Of a DNA stretch of 64,000 bases, positions 55,035 to 62,716 are shown one piece after another. This stretch comes from Glycomyces lechevalierae (lineage in GTDB: Bacteria; Actinomycetota; Actinomycetes; Mycobacteriales; Micromonosporaceae), in assembly GCF_027622945.1 (NCBI RefSeq), contig NZ_JAPZVQ010000019.1, positions 1-64,000 on the forward strand, in the 5' to 3' direction. The notes beneath the pieces are model-generated. The model was given only the letters and a program-made list of their open reading frames with translations. It was not told where the DNA came from and ran no database searches. Both the position numbers and the translations under genes were made by a program. Position 1 is the first letter of the stretch. The number at the start of each line of letters is the position of its first letter.

Positions 55035-55048
55035 GCGAACCGGTTCGC
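55035..55048. promoter_or_regulatory. LacI-type palindrome upstream of GH31
   Basis: GCGAACCGGTTCGC is a perfect 14-bp palindrome with a central CCGG. It lies in the leader of the GH31 gene, 40 nt before its ATG. It differs from the palindromes at the LacI gene and the GH43 gene, so a different regulator may act here. Confidence 0.7.
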
Positions 55049-55104
55049 CGGAGATCATGCCAAGACTTCACCAGCACGTCAAGGGTCGCTCACAGGGTGA
55101 GAAC

Positions 55105-55138
55105 GGCCCGGGCCCGCACGGCGGCGCGGGCCCGGGCC
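55105..55138 (-). terminator. Terminator downstream of GH43
   Basis: A 13-bp perfect GC stem, GGCCCGGGCCCGC (55105-55117) and its complement (55126-55138), with an 8-nt loop. It lies 7 nt beyond the stop of the GH43 gene and so separates it from the GH31 gene. Confidence 0.85.
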
Positions 55139-55145
55139 GGGCGGG

Positions 55146-56603
55146 TCAGCTCAGATGGAACGTGGCGTCGGCCCGCTCCTGCGCGGTGGCGACCGTCAGG
55201 ACGTTCGCCAGCCCGCCCGCGGCCCGGATGAACCGGCCCGGGAAGTTGTACGACTCGAAGGACTCCGCGGCCGCGTCGGCGAGGCCGTCGCGCTGGTGGA
55301 AGCTCGCGTCGGCCGCGAACAGCGAGGTCCCGGCATCGGCCTCCACCCACAGCTCGTAGTTCTTGTGGCGCAGGTAGCGGCCCGGGAAGTTCGCCGACTC
55401 CAGCGAGACCGTGCCCGAGCCCGCCAGGCCCGGCACGATGCGGAACTGCGAGTCGGCCAGCATCGCCACCGAGGTGCCGGCCCGGACGCGGTAGTCGTAG
55501 TGGTTCAGATAGACGCCGGTCTGCCCGTGCAGCGCGAACCGGAACGGGGTCGCGCCGGCCGCGACCGGGATGCCGAAGTCGGGCGTGCCGTCCGCGCGCC
55601 AGTAGACCTTCTGGATCCTGGTGTGCCGGTTCGGATCGTAGAGCGGGTCACCGCTGATGGCCTTGTACGGGCGGGCGTGGTAGACGAGGATGTCGCTCTG
55701 CCCGTCCTCCGAGACCGTCCAGGAGTTGTGTCCGGGGCCGTACTGGCCCGTCGCGTCGCTGCTGCGCAGCACCGGCTGCGCGCCCTTCGTCCACGACGCG
55801 GGGTCGAGCAGGTTCGCCCCCGACGAGGCGGTCAGCAGCCCGACCGCGTAGTTCGCGTCGGTCGCGCTGGCCGAGAAGGTCATGAAGATCCGGCCGTTGC
55901 GGGTGATCGCGGCCGGACCCTCGTTCACCTTGTGCCCGATGGTCTCCCAGGCGAGCGTCGGCTTGCTGATGCGCACCGGCGTGCCTGTGATCGTCCACGG
56001 GTTCGCCATCGCGGCCAGGTACAGGCTGGTGCCCGAGCCGAGCTCGGGGTCGCTCTGGGCCCAGCAGAGGAAGCGGGTCGAGCCCTGCGTGAAGGTGGTG
56101 GCGTCCAGCGAGAACGAGTCGCGCGGGGTGACGATGCGGCCCTTCTCGGTCCACGTGCCGCTCATGGGGTTCGCGCTCGCGTTCTCGAGCACGTACATGC
56201 GGATCGCCCACACGTCGTCGGTGCGGCCGGCGGCGAAGTAGACGTACCACTTCCCGTTGACGAAGTGGATCTCCGGCGCCCAGATGTGCGCGCCCATCTC
56301 GCCGCTCGAATGCTTGGTCCAGATCGTCGCCTCGGCGGCGGTCGCGAGGCCCTGCAGGGTGGTCGCGCGGCGCATGACGATGCGGTCGTAGGCCGGGACG
56401 CTGGCGGTGAAGTAGTAGTAACCGTCGGTGTGCCGCCAGATGTGCGGATCGGCGCGCTGCTGGATGAGCGGGTTGACGTACCTGACCGCGGGCGTGTCGG
56501 CGGCCTGCGCCGCGGCGGCGGCGAACCCGACCCCGGCGCTGGACGCGGCGGCGACGCCGGCGGCCTGGAAGAGCCGGCGACGGCTGATCGGCGGGAACTG
56601 CAT
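55146..56603 (-). CDS. Secreted GH43 enzyme with AbfB-type (CBM42-like) domain
   Basis: A 485-residue Tat-exported glycosidase. The signal reads SRRRLFQAAGVAAASSAG, ending AAAAQAADT. The GH43 five-blade propeller has its catalytic base in IQQRADPHIW, the pKa-modulating Asp in SFSLDATTF and the acid Glu in KVNEGPAAI. Residues about 350-485 form a beta-trefoil with repeats ESANFPGRYLRHKNYELWVE and ESYNFPGRFIRAAGG, the AbfB/CBM42 pattern that binds arabinofuranose side chains. It is thus probably an extracellular alpha-L-arabinofuranosidase or xylosidase acting on arabinoxylan. The ATG at 56603 has GAGGAG. A promoter with an ATCGAT palindrome lies upstream and a strong terminator follows. Confidence 0.87.
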   Translation of the reverse strand: MQFPPISRRRLFQAAGVAAASSAGVGFAAAAAQAADTPAVRYVNPLIQQRADPHIWRHTDGYYYFTASVPAYDRIVMRRATTLQGLATAAEATIWTKHSSGEMGAHIWAPEIHFVNGKWYVYFAAGRTDDVWAIRMYVLENASANPMSGTWTEKGRIVTPRDSFSLDATTFTQGSTRFLCWAQSDPELGSGTSLYLAAMANPWTITGTPVRISKPTLAWETIGHKVNEGPAAITRNGRIFMTFSASATDANYAVGLLTASSGANLLDPASWTKGAQPVLRSSDATGQYGPGHNSWTVSEDGQSDILVYHARPYKAISGDPLYDPNRHTRIQKVYWRADGTPDFGIPVAAGATPFRFALHGQTGVYLNHYDYRVRAGTSVAMLADSQFRIVPGLAGSGTVSLESANFPGRYLRHKNYELWVEADAGTSLFAADASFHQRDGLADAAAESFESYNFPGRFIRAAGGLANVLTVATAQERADATFHLS

Positions 56604-56634
56604 GACGGACTCCTCGAGGGGCGGGCGACCACGT

Positions 56635-56690
56635 CTTGTGATCGATAACAAGCCTGCAGCCAGACTAGGCAGGCACCCTTCGAAAGTCAA
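56635..56690 (-). promoter_or_regulatory. Promoter and ATCGAT-centred operator of GH43
   Basis: TTGACT (56685-56690) and TAGTCT (56662-56667) are 17 bp apart on the minus strand. The near-palindrome CTTGTGATCGATAACAAG (56635-56652) follows 9 nt downstream. This is a classic LacI-family operator form. Confidence 0.72.
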
Positions 56691-56724
56691 CGATATGGAT
56701 TCATCAATATCTATAGTCGCGAAT

Positions 56725-56752
56725 ATCCGGCGCCTCCGGGGAGGCGCCGGAT
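56725..56752 (-). terminator. Terminator of the aldo/keto reductase gene
   Basis: A 13-bp perfect stem, ATCCGGCGCCTCC (56725-56737) and its complement (56740-56752). It starts 4 nt past the reductase stop. Confidence 0.85.
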
Positions 56753-56756
56753 GCGG

Positions 56757-57740
56757 CTACCAGCGGTCGTGGACCTGCGCGCGGATCTTCGCGTCGTACA
56801 GGTCGCGCACGGCGGCCAGCGTCGACTCCGACAGCGGCGCGAGGTCGGCGGCGGCCGCGTTCGCCCGCGCCTGTTCAGGGTTCCGCGCGCCCGGGATCAC
56901 CGTGGAGACGCCCGGCTGCTGGATGAGCCAGCGCAGCGCGGTCTGCGCCGGGGTCGCGCCTTCCGGTGCGAGCGAAGCGAACTCGACGGCCGCCTCCACC
57001 CCCGTGGCGTAGTCGACGCCGGAGAACGTCTCGCCCTGGTCGAAGGCCTCGCCGTGGCGGTTGTAGTTGCGGTGGTCGTTCTCGGCGAACGCCGTGTCCT
57101 TGGTGTACTTGCCCGAGAGCAGGCCCGAGGCGAGCGGCACCCGCGCGATGATCCCGACCCCGGCCGCCTCGGCGGCGGGCAGGACGGCCTCGAGCGGCTT
57201 GAGGCGGAACGGGTTCAGGATGATCTGCACGCTCGCCGTGCCGGGCCGCGCGATCGCGGTCAGCGCCTCGTCGCAGGTCTCGACGCTCACGCCGTACGCG
57301 GCGATCCGCTCCTCCTCCACGAGGGCGTCGAGCGCGTCGAAGACCGCGTCCGAGGAGTACACCGGGGTGGGCGGGCAGTGGAGCTGCACCAGGTCGAGCC
57401 GGTCGACGCCGAGGTTGACGCGGGAGCGGTCCGTCCAGGCCCGGAAGTTCTCGAGCGTGTAGAGCGCCGGGTCGAGCGCGACACGCCGGCCCATCTTGGT
57501 GGCGACCAGGACCTGCGAGTCCGGGCGCTCCTTGCGGAAGCGGCCGATGAGCCGCTCCGAGCGGCCGTCGCCGTAGACGTCGGCGGTGTCGAAGAACGTC
57601 ACGCCGGCCGCCACGGCCGCGTCGAGGACGGCGAGCGCGTCCTCCTCCTCGACCTCGCCCCAGTCGGCGCCGAGCTGCCAGGTGCCGAGCCCGACCACCG
57701 ACACCCGCTGTCCGCTCCTGCCGAATACGCGCTGCTCCAT
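56757..57740 (-). CDS. Aldo/keto reductase
   Basis: A 327-residue NADPH-dependent (alpha/beta)8-barrel reductase. The catalytic tetrad is visible: Asp in FFDTADVYGDG, Tyr in the same segment (Y of DVYGDG), Lys in VATKMGRR and His in LDLVQLHCPP. The cofactor-binding C-terminal part reads VSTVIPGARNPEQARANAAA. The family reduces sugar aldehydes, ketones or quinones. The ATG at 57740 is preceded by a GGGGGG-type site. It is monocistronic with its own terminator. Its neighbour on the same strand is the GH43 gene, but a promoter separates them. Confidence 0.88.
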   Translation of the reverse strand: MEQRVFGRSGQRVSVVGLGTWQLGADWGEVEEEDALAVLDAAVAAGVTFFDTADVYGDGRSERLIGRFRKERPDSQVLVATKMGRRVALDPALYTLENFRAWTDRSRVNLGVDRLDLVQLHCPPTPVYSSDAVFDALDALVEEERIAAYGVSVETCDEALTAIARPGTASVQIILNPFRLKPLEAVLPAAEAAGVGIIARVPLASGLLSGKYTKDTAFAENDHRNYNRHGEAFDQGETFSGVDYATGVEAAVEFASLAPEGATPAQTALRWLIQQPGVSTVIPGARNPEQARANAAAADLAPLSESTLAAVRDLYDAKIRAQVHDRW

Positions 57741-57813
57741 CGGTCCCCCCGAATCGTCGATCTGCCTGTCGCGGGCAAGTCTAGGGAGGCGGTCCGGGCG
57801 CGTCCAGCGGGTC

Positions 57814-57984
57814 TCAGTCGGCGGTGTCGGCGGCCTGGACGACGGTGTCGTACTCGGTGTCGTCGACACAGGTGCAGGAGACGACGGTGTCGTACTCGAT
57901 CCCGGAGGCGGGGTCGGTCAGCACGCAGGCGACCTCGTCGCCGTCCCGTGAGTGCAGGACGGATCCTCCACGGCCACAGTCCAT
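57814..57984 (-). CDS. Possible small acidic protein with internal repeat
   Basis: A 56-codon frame below usual gene-calling length: start ATG at 57984, TGA at 57814-57816. It encodes an acidic protein with four Cys (C3, C23, C37, C39) and an internal repeat, IEYDTVV then TEYDTVV. Its codon pattern is GC-rich at third positions like real genes here. There is only a weak G-rich site upstream, and no homolog was recognised. It precedes the aldo/keto reductase gene by 73 nt on the same strand and could share its transcript. Confidence 0.4.
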   Translation of the reverse strand: MDCGRGGSVLHSRDGDEVACVLTDPASGIEYDTVVSCTCVDDTEYDTVVQAADTAD

Positions 57985-58038
57985 CGGAACCCCGCCGGGC
58001 GGCCCGGGCGGACCGGATTCCCCGCGCTGGCCTGCGGG

Positions 58039-58044
58039 TATAGT
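58039..58044 (+). promoter_or_regulatory. -10 box of leaderless methyltransferase transcript
   Basis: TATAGT ends 8 nt before the GTG start at 58052. No ribosome-binding site lies between, so transcription and translation probably start at the same base. Confidence 0.55.
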
Positions 58045-58051
58045 TCCGCCC

Positions 58052-59056
58052 GTGCGCTATTATGTTCAGTTTCCCGCTGGAACCGGCGAATTGGTCGCGG
58101 CGTCGATCGGTTCGCACGTCGACCGGCCCGAGGTCGTCTACGCCGACGAGAGCTCGATGATCTTCGAGTCGGACACGCGGCCGTCGCAGGTGGCGCAGAT
58201 CCCGTTCGTGAAGAACTCCTTCACGGTCATCGCGGACACGGTGCGCGGCGACCTCGACCGGGGCGTGCTGGACCTCGCGGACGTGCTCCGCGACGGCGGG
58301 CTCGACGCCAACGCCGACACCTTCCGCGTGATGTTCCACGTCGACGGCGCACTCGTCTCGGTCAGTCCGCGTGCGAAGCGCGCGCTCGAGACGGAGATCG
58401 GGTACGCCTCGGGCCAGCGCATGGTCGGGCGCGGTTCGGGCGAGGAGTACTGGGTGGTCGGCAGGACCGACTTCGACCACCTGATGCTGTGCCGCCGCCA
58501 CCTCCGGCCGAAGCGCGCGGCCAAGGCCGCCGGCGCGATCTCGCACGAGCTGTCGTCGCTGCTCGTCGCGGCGTCCCGCCCCGAATCGGGTGACGTGTTC
58601 CTCGACCCGTTCGCGGGGTCGGGCTCGTTCACCAACGCGCGCATGGCGTTCCCGGCGAAGCGCATCGTCTACTCGGACACGGACCTCGAACGGCTCCGCG
58701 AGGACTTCCCTGCGGCCGTGCTCAAGAGCCGGGAGATCGAGTTCCTCGACGAGGACGCGCTGAAGCTGCCGTCCATTGCGGATCATTCGGTCGACGTCAT
58801 CGTCACCGACCCGCCGTGGGGCGAGTACGAAGAGCTGCCGCTGGAGCTGCCCGAGTTCCTGGACGCGACGGCCCGCTCCTTCGACCGGGTCCTGGACGCC
58901 GAGCACGGGCGGTTCGTGCTCCTGATCGCCCGCCGGGCCGCCCCGGAGGCCGAGCGGGCCTTGGCCGCCAACGGTTTCGCAATCGGCTCGGTCCACGAGA
59001 TCCTCGTCAACGGCCACCCGGCCTCGGTCCTGGTCGGCGGACGCGAAGCGGCGTGA
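58052..59056 (+). CDS. TRM11-like SAM-dependent RNA methyltransferase
   Basis: A 334-residue protein. An N-terminal region (about 1-130) resembles the RNA-binding domain of archaeal/actinobacterial Trm11-like proteins (YYVQFPAGTGELVAASIG, FVKNSFTVIADTVRGDLDRG). The methyltransferase core has motif I in FLDPFAGSGSFTNARMAF and the catalytic motif IV DPPWGEYEEL, the N-methyltransferase DPPW type that modifies the exocyclic amine of guanine or adenine. tRNA N2-guanosine methylation is most likely by homology. The GTG start at 58052 lies 8 nt after a TATAGT -10 box (58039-58044), so the mRNA is probably leaderless. In-frame sequence upstream to 57824 is not part of it. Confidence 0.82.
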   Translation: MRYYVQFPAGTGELVAASIGSHVDRPEVVYADESSMIFESDTRPSQVAQIPFVKNSFTVIADTVRGDLDRGVLDLADVLRDGGLDANADTFRVMFHVDGALVSVSPRAKRALETEIGYASGQRMVGRGSGEEYWVVGRTDFDHLMLCRRHLRPKRAAKAAGAISHELSSLLVAASRPESGDVFLDPFAGSGSFTNARMAFPAKRIVYSDTDLERLREDFPAAVLKSREIEFLDEDALKLPSIADHSVDVIVTDPPWGEYEELPLELPEFLDATARSFDRVLDAEHGRFVLLIARRAAPEAERALAANGFAIGSVHEILVNGHPASVLVGGREAA

Positions 59057-59114
59057 GGGCCGAGACCCCCACGCCGCCTTGACGAGTCGCGTGCCGGTCA
59101 CGCCGGGCGCGACG

Positions 59115-59134
59115 CCGCCGCGCTCACGCGGCGG
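59115..59134. terminator. Weak convergent hairpin
   Basis: CCGCCGCG (59115-59122) and CGCGGCGG (59127-59134) form an 8-bp stem around the stop codon of the DUF7144-like gene, between it and the methyltransferase gene. It is possibly a terminator for both. Confidence 0.4.
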
Positions 59135-59525
59135 TGTTGATCTCGCCGAGGACCACCGCGAGCGCCCAGATGACGAACACGTCGAGCGCGATGATGAGCA
59201 CCGCCCACCACGGGTAGTGCGGCAGGAAGAAGAACTGGTTGAGCGCCGAGACGATCGCCAGGCCGATGCCCGCGCCGTACGCCCAGCTCCGGCCCATGAG
59301 CACGAACACGCCCACGAAGGCCACGAGCGCGCCGAGGACGACGTGGATCCAGCCCCAGCCGGTCGTGTCGATCGCGAACGTGTAGTCCGTGACGGACACG
59401 AACAGCTCGTCCCGGGCGATCGCGGCGATGCCCTCGAAGAGCTGGAACAGGCCCACGGTGAGCATGAGGCTGCCCGCGAGCACGGCCCCCGTGGTGGCCC
59501 AGGCGAGTCTTCCCTCGTCGGTCAT
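59124..59525 (-). CDS. DUF7144-type four-helix membrane protein
   Basis: A 133-residue protein with four hydrophobic segments, near residues 8-35, 57-75, 80-100 and 105-128. The pattern LFQLFEGIAAIARDELFVSV, TTGWGWIHVVLGALVAFVGV and LNQFFFLPHYPWWAVLIIAL is that of the DUF7144 family, common in actinobacteria and of unknown function. The ATG is at 59525. It lies downstream of the membrane protein at 59.6-60.9 kb on the same strand with a 92-nt gap, so they may be one operon. Confidence 0.7.
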   Translation of the reverse strand: MTDEGRLAWATTGAVLAGSLMLTVGLFQLFEGIAAIARDELFVSVTDYTFAIDTTGWGWIHVVLGALVAFVGVFVLMGRSWAYGAGIGLAIVSALNQFFFLPHYPWWAVLIIALDVFVIWALAVVLGEINTAA

Positions 59526-59617
59526 GGCCCCGACTCCTCTCTGCCGACCGCTGCAGGCGGCCTCTCGGTCCTGTGTAGCCCGTGCGGGCCGCGCGGGTGC
59601 CGGAATCCGCGAATCGT

Positions 59618-60907
59618 TCAGGCCGTGCGCGCGCCCCGGGCTTCGACGGAGGCGCGGCCGATCACCTCGACGATCAAGGCGAGCACGGCGACCACGATCG
59701 CGACCGTGACGACCCCGGAGACGCCGGGGTGCCGCCACAGGACGATCCAGACGAGCCCGGCGAGGACGAGCCCGAGCTCGATCCCGCGTCGGTACCGCTG
59801 CACGAAGGCGCCGACCGCGCCGAAGGTGACCCCGGCGTTCGCCAGGCCCCGCGCGGCGGCGTTCCGGCCCGAGGCGCCGAGCCGGCGCGAGGCCCGCGCG
59901 GCCGTGCCGGGCCCGAGCAGCCAGCAGGCGACGGCCACGATGAGCGCGAGGACGGTGATGGTCTCGGCCGCGCTTTTGAGGAAGCGGGTCACGGTGTCGT
60001 ACACGTTCGCGGCGGCCTCAGGCGAATGCACCGAGTCGCCGAGCCCCGCCAGGTACGCGCCGCGGCCGATCATGAGCGCCGCGGAGAGGAGGAGCATCCC
60101 GCCCGCGATGCAGAGCGCGCCGATGAGCAGGCCCCGGCGGCGGTCGGGCGCGACCACGATCCCCCCCGCGAGCAGCGCCAGCCCGGCGATCGGGAGCACC
60201 CACGCGGCGGCGTCCAGGAGGGAGGCGGCCGTGCGCATCTTCGGGAACGCCTCCGACTGGGCGATGGGGAAGTCCACGGACACCGCCGGGATGCGTTCGG
60301 CCAGCCCGAAACCGGAGTCCACCAGGCGTTCCTTGACCTTGGCGAGGACCGGGCCGAGGTCGAGCACGAGTTCATCGCCCTTGAGCTGCAGCGCGGTGTC
60401 GTCGCGCTCGCCGGTGAGGATGGCGACGAACGCGGTGTGAGCGCCGCGCATCGCCTCGCGCCACAGCTCGGTGAACTCGTCGGAGTACACGACGCGGTTG
60501 ATCTGCTTGTCGATGAAGGACTCCACGCCCGAGGCGAGGGGCACCGCGAGGCGGTCGAGCACGTCCGGGGCGCCCTTGGTCTGGACCGCGTCGATCGCCT
60601 CGGCCACGAGGGCGTCCACGTCCACCTGCTCGTCGATCGCGGCGCCGATCCGGAACGCCACCGCCGCGCGCACGGCGTCGTCGGCGTAGAGCGGCTCCAT
60701 CGTGTCCAGGAACCTGTCGGTGTTCAGCACCTCGTTGCGGGCGTATACGGCCACGGCCGCGAGCGTGATCACGAGCGCGGCGAACACCAGCAGCACCGTC
60801 GACCCCGCCCAGCGCCAGCCTCCGTGACGCTTCCCTGCTCCGGCGGCCCGCGCGCGGAGCCGTTCGAGCTCCGCGCGCTCGGCGCGGCTCAACTCGGCAT
60901 CGGCCAT
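59618..60907 (-). CDS. Multi-pass membrane protein, paralog of the 13.1-kb gene
   Basis: A 429-residue protein. A charged N-terminus (ELSRAERAELERLRARAAGA) and first membrane segment (about 36-56) are followed by an extracytoplasmic helical domain to about residue 225. Five to six more membrane segments follow (from AAAWVLPIAGLALLAGGIVV). Shared with the 13.1-kb gene are NEVLNTDRFLDTMEPLYADD, LKGDELVLDLGPVLAKVKER and LVDSGFGLAERIPAVSVDFP. It carries an extra C-terminal membrane module absent from the shorter paralog. The family has no known role. The ATG is at 60907. Confidence 0.65.
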   Translation of the reverse strand: MADAELSRAERAELERLRARAAGAGKRHGGWRWAGSTVLLVFAALVITLAAVAVYARNEVLNTDRFLDTMEPLYADDAVRAAVAFRIGAAIDEQVDVDALVAEAIDAVQTKGAPDVLDRLAVPLASGVESFIDKQINRVVYSDEFTELWREAMRGAHTAFVAILTGERDDTALQLKGDELVLDLGPVLAKVKERLVDSGFGLAERIPAVSVDFPIAQSEAFPKMRTAASLLDAAAWVLPIAGLALLAGGIVVAPDRRRGLLIGALCIAGGMLLLSAALMIGRGAYLAGLGDSVHSPEAAANVYDTVTRFLKSAAETITVLALIVAVACWLLGPGTAARASRRLGASGRNAAARGLANAGVTFGAVGAFVQRYRRGIELGLVLAGLVWIVLWRHPGVSGVVTVAIVVAVLALIVEVIGRASVEARGARTA

Positions 60908-60965
60908 GGCCTCGCTCCTTCGGCCGGCGGCGACGCGCCGCCGGGCCCCCAGATCGTAATGCGGC

Positions 60966-61163
60966 CTATGCCCTGAAATGCAGGTTTCTCGGGTTCCGGC
61001 GGCATCCGAAAGCGACCATCGCGAACCCCAGGACCAGTAGGACCCCGGCCGCCCGCAGCAGGCCGGCCGCGTCGACCGAGATCGATCGAATGCATCGGGA
61101 ACATGCCGAGCGCGGCGGCGACCGGCCCGCCGACTCCCCTGACAGATCCGACAAGTCATCCAT
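60966..61163 (-). CDS. Doubtful short membrane peptide or gene remnant
   Basis: A 65-codon frame with one hydrophobic stretch (AAGLLRAAGVLLVLGFAMVA). It starts 20 nt upstream of the divergent DUF389 gene and ends 58 nt before the start of the minus-strand membrane protein. No ribosome-binding site is clear and the remaining residues look random. It could be a relic or noise. The rest of the 276-bp gap shows only the promoters expected for the two flanking genes. Confidence 0.2.
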   Translation of the reverse strand: MDDLSDLSGESAGRSPPRSACSRCIRSISVDAAGLLRAAGVLLVLGFAMVAFGCRRNPRNLHFRA

Positions 61164-61183
61164 AATGGAATAAGGAGGCGAAC

Positions 61184-62155
61184 ATGAGCGTGCTCATCCC
61201 AGCGAGTCAGCGACGGGATCTCTCGGAACTCGAGGACCGGATCGACCTCGGCCACGGCGACCGCGACGCCAAGCGGTCCGCGTACTGGACGATGCTGTCC
61301 CTCGCCGGGCTCATCGCGACCGCCGGCGTCATCGGCGACTCGACCGCCACCGTCATCGGCGCGATGATCGTCGCGCCGCTCTCGACCCCGATCCTGGCCG
61401 TCGGGCTCGGCATCGTCACCGGCAACGCCCCGCTCGTCGGGCGCTCGCTGCTGTACGTGCTCGCGAGCGTGTTCGTCGTGGTGGCCATCGGGTTCCTGTT
61501 CGCCCTGCTCCTGCCCAACCCCACGAACGTGCTCTCCAACTCCCAGGTCGTCGGCCGCGTCTCCCCCACGCTCACCGACCTCGCGGCCGCCGTCGCGACC
61601 GGCTTCGCCGGCTCGATCGCGATCGCCCGCCGGGACGTGGGCGACGTCCTGCCCGGCGTCGCCATCGCCATCTCGCTCGTGCCGCCGCTCGGGGTCGTCG
61701 GCGTGTGCCTCGGCTCGCGCCAACCCGAACTGGCGCTCGGGGCGCTCGTCCTGTTCGCCTCCAACATGGTCGTGCTGATCATCGCGGCGGTCGTCGTCCT
61801 GATGACGGCCGGGTACGCGCGCGAGTCCTCCGCCGAGACGGGCACGCGCTGGCGGGGCCGCGCCTACGCGGCGCTCGCCGTCGTCCTGGTCGCGGTCGGG
61901 ATCCCGATGACGCTCAACTCGGTCACGTCCCTCTGGGCCGACCAGGTCCAGGCCCTCGCCGAGTCGTGGCTCAGCGACACCCCGGAGGCCGAGGTCAGCC
62001 AGGTGACCTGGAGCGGCCACGGCCTGCTCGTCGACGTCCGCAGCCCCGATGAGCTGCCCGACATCGGCGAGCTCCAGGACGCGGTCGACAAGGCGCTGCC
62101 GACCGACCCGCCCGTGACGGTGGTACACACGGTCGGCGAGCGGATCAGCGACTGA
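61184..62155 (+). CDS. DUF389 membrane protein
   Basis: A 323-residue protein with the DUF389 core: SAYWTMLSLAGLIATAGVIG, STATVIGAMIVAPLSTPILA and GFAGSIAIARRDVGDVLPGV, in about six membrane helices, then a C-terminal soluble part (about 240-323, ending PPVTVVHTVGERISD) that looks like a ferredoxin-like strand-helix domain. DUF389 proteins are widespread and may be transporters or mechanosensitive-type proteins. The ATG at 61184 has AAGGAGG upstream. It is convergent with the SgcJ-like gene with 9 nt between stops. Confidence 0.85.
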   Translation: MSVLIPASQRRDLSELEDRIDLGHGDRDAKRSAYWTMLSLAGLIATAGVIGDSTATVIGAMIVAPLSTPILAVGLGIVTGNAPLVGRSLLYVLASVFVVVAIGFLFALLLPNPTNVLSNSQVVGRVSPTLTDLAAAVATGFAGSIAIARRDVGDVLPGVAIAISLVPPLGVVGVCLGSRQPELALGALVLFASNMVVLIIAAVVVLMTAGYARESSAETGTRWRGRAYAALAVVLVAVGIPMTLNSVTSLWADQVQALAESWLSDTPEAEVSQVTWSGHGLLVDVRSPDELPDIGELQDAVDKALPTDPPVTVVHTVGERISD

Positions 62156-62164
62156 AACGCCCCC

Positions 62165-62623
62165 TCAGGCGGCCGCAGGGGCGGTCTCGGGGGCGAACTT
62201 GAAGGAGATCCGCTCCATGAGGGCCTTGCGCTTGGTGTTGTGGAAGGACGCGATCCGCCACGCGCCGTCGGCCTCGCGCACGATCGTGTAAGTCTGGGCC
62301 TTCATGAGCTTCGCGTCCTCGGGTCGCTTGCCGCCCTTGACGACGTCCCCGTTGCTGGAGACGATCGCGGCGTCGGGGCCGATGAAGCGGACGGCGACGA
62401 TCTCATCGGCGAGGTTGGTGCCCCTGAGGAACGAGCGGAACAGCGCGGCGTGCGAGCGGACGATCTCGTCGCGGCCCTGGTAGCGGGTGCCGACCCAGGT
62501 CACATAGGTGGCGTCGGCGGTGAAGCAGGCGCCGTAGGCATCGGCGTCCCCGGCATTCCAGGCGGCGACGGTCTGGCGGATGACGGCTTCGACGGCGTCG
62601 ACGGCTTCGGTCTCGTTGTTCAC
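62165..62623 (-). CDS. SgcJ/EcaC family NTF2-like protein
   Basis: A 152-residue cone-shaped NTF2-like protein: VEAVIRQTVAAWNAGDADAY, FTADATYVTWVGTRYQGRDE, and DGAWRIASFHNTKRKALMER. The SgcJ/EcaC/DUF4440 group includes proteins annotated as oxidoreductases of enediyne clusters, and most are simply ligand-binding. The start is a GTG at 62623 with GAGGAG 7 nt upstream. It is divergent from a MarR regulator, with a perfect 20-bp palindrome in the 93-bp spacer, so it is probably regulated by it. Confidence 0.82.
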   Translation of the reverse strand: MNNETEAVDAVEAVIRQTVAAWNAGDADAYGACFTADATYVTWVGTRYQGRDEIVRSHAALFRSFLRGTNLADEIVAVRFIGPDAAIVSSNGDVVKGGKRPEDAKLMKAQTYTIVREADGAWRIASFHNTKRKALMERISFKFAPETAPAAA

Positions 62624-62671
62624 GGAGGGCTCCTCTGGTAGCTTGGTGATCGAATACCTGCACTGAAACAT

Positions 62672-62691
62672 TATCTGCATTCATGCAGATA
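62672..62691. promoter_or_regulatory. Perfect 20-bp MarR-type palindrome
   Basis: TATCTGCAT-TC-ATGCAGATA lies between the divergent SgcJ-like and MarR genes. Arms of nine bases match exactly. It overlaps the expected promoter spacing of the MarR gene (TAGATT at 62693-62698), consistent with autorepression. Confidence 0.8.
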
Positions 62692-62716
62692 TTAGATTAG
62701 CGAAGGCGACCCCGCG

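Noticed and set aside
57824..58051. N-terminal extension of the TRM11-like methyltransferase
   Set aside because: Its composition is Ser/Thr/Pro-rich and unlike the family, and a TATAGT promoter box sits just before the GTG at 58052.
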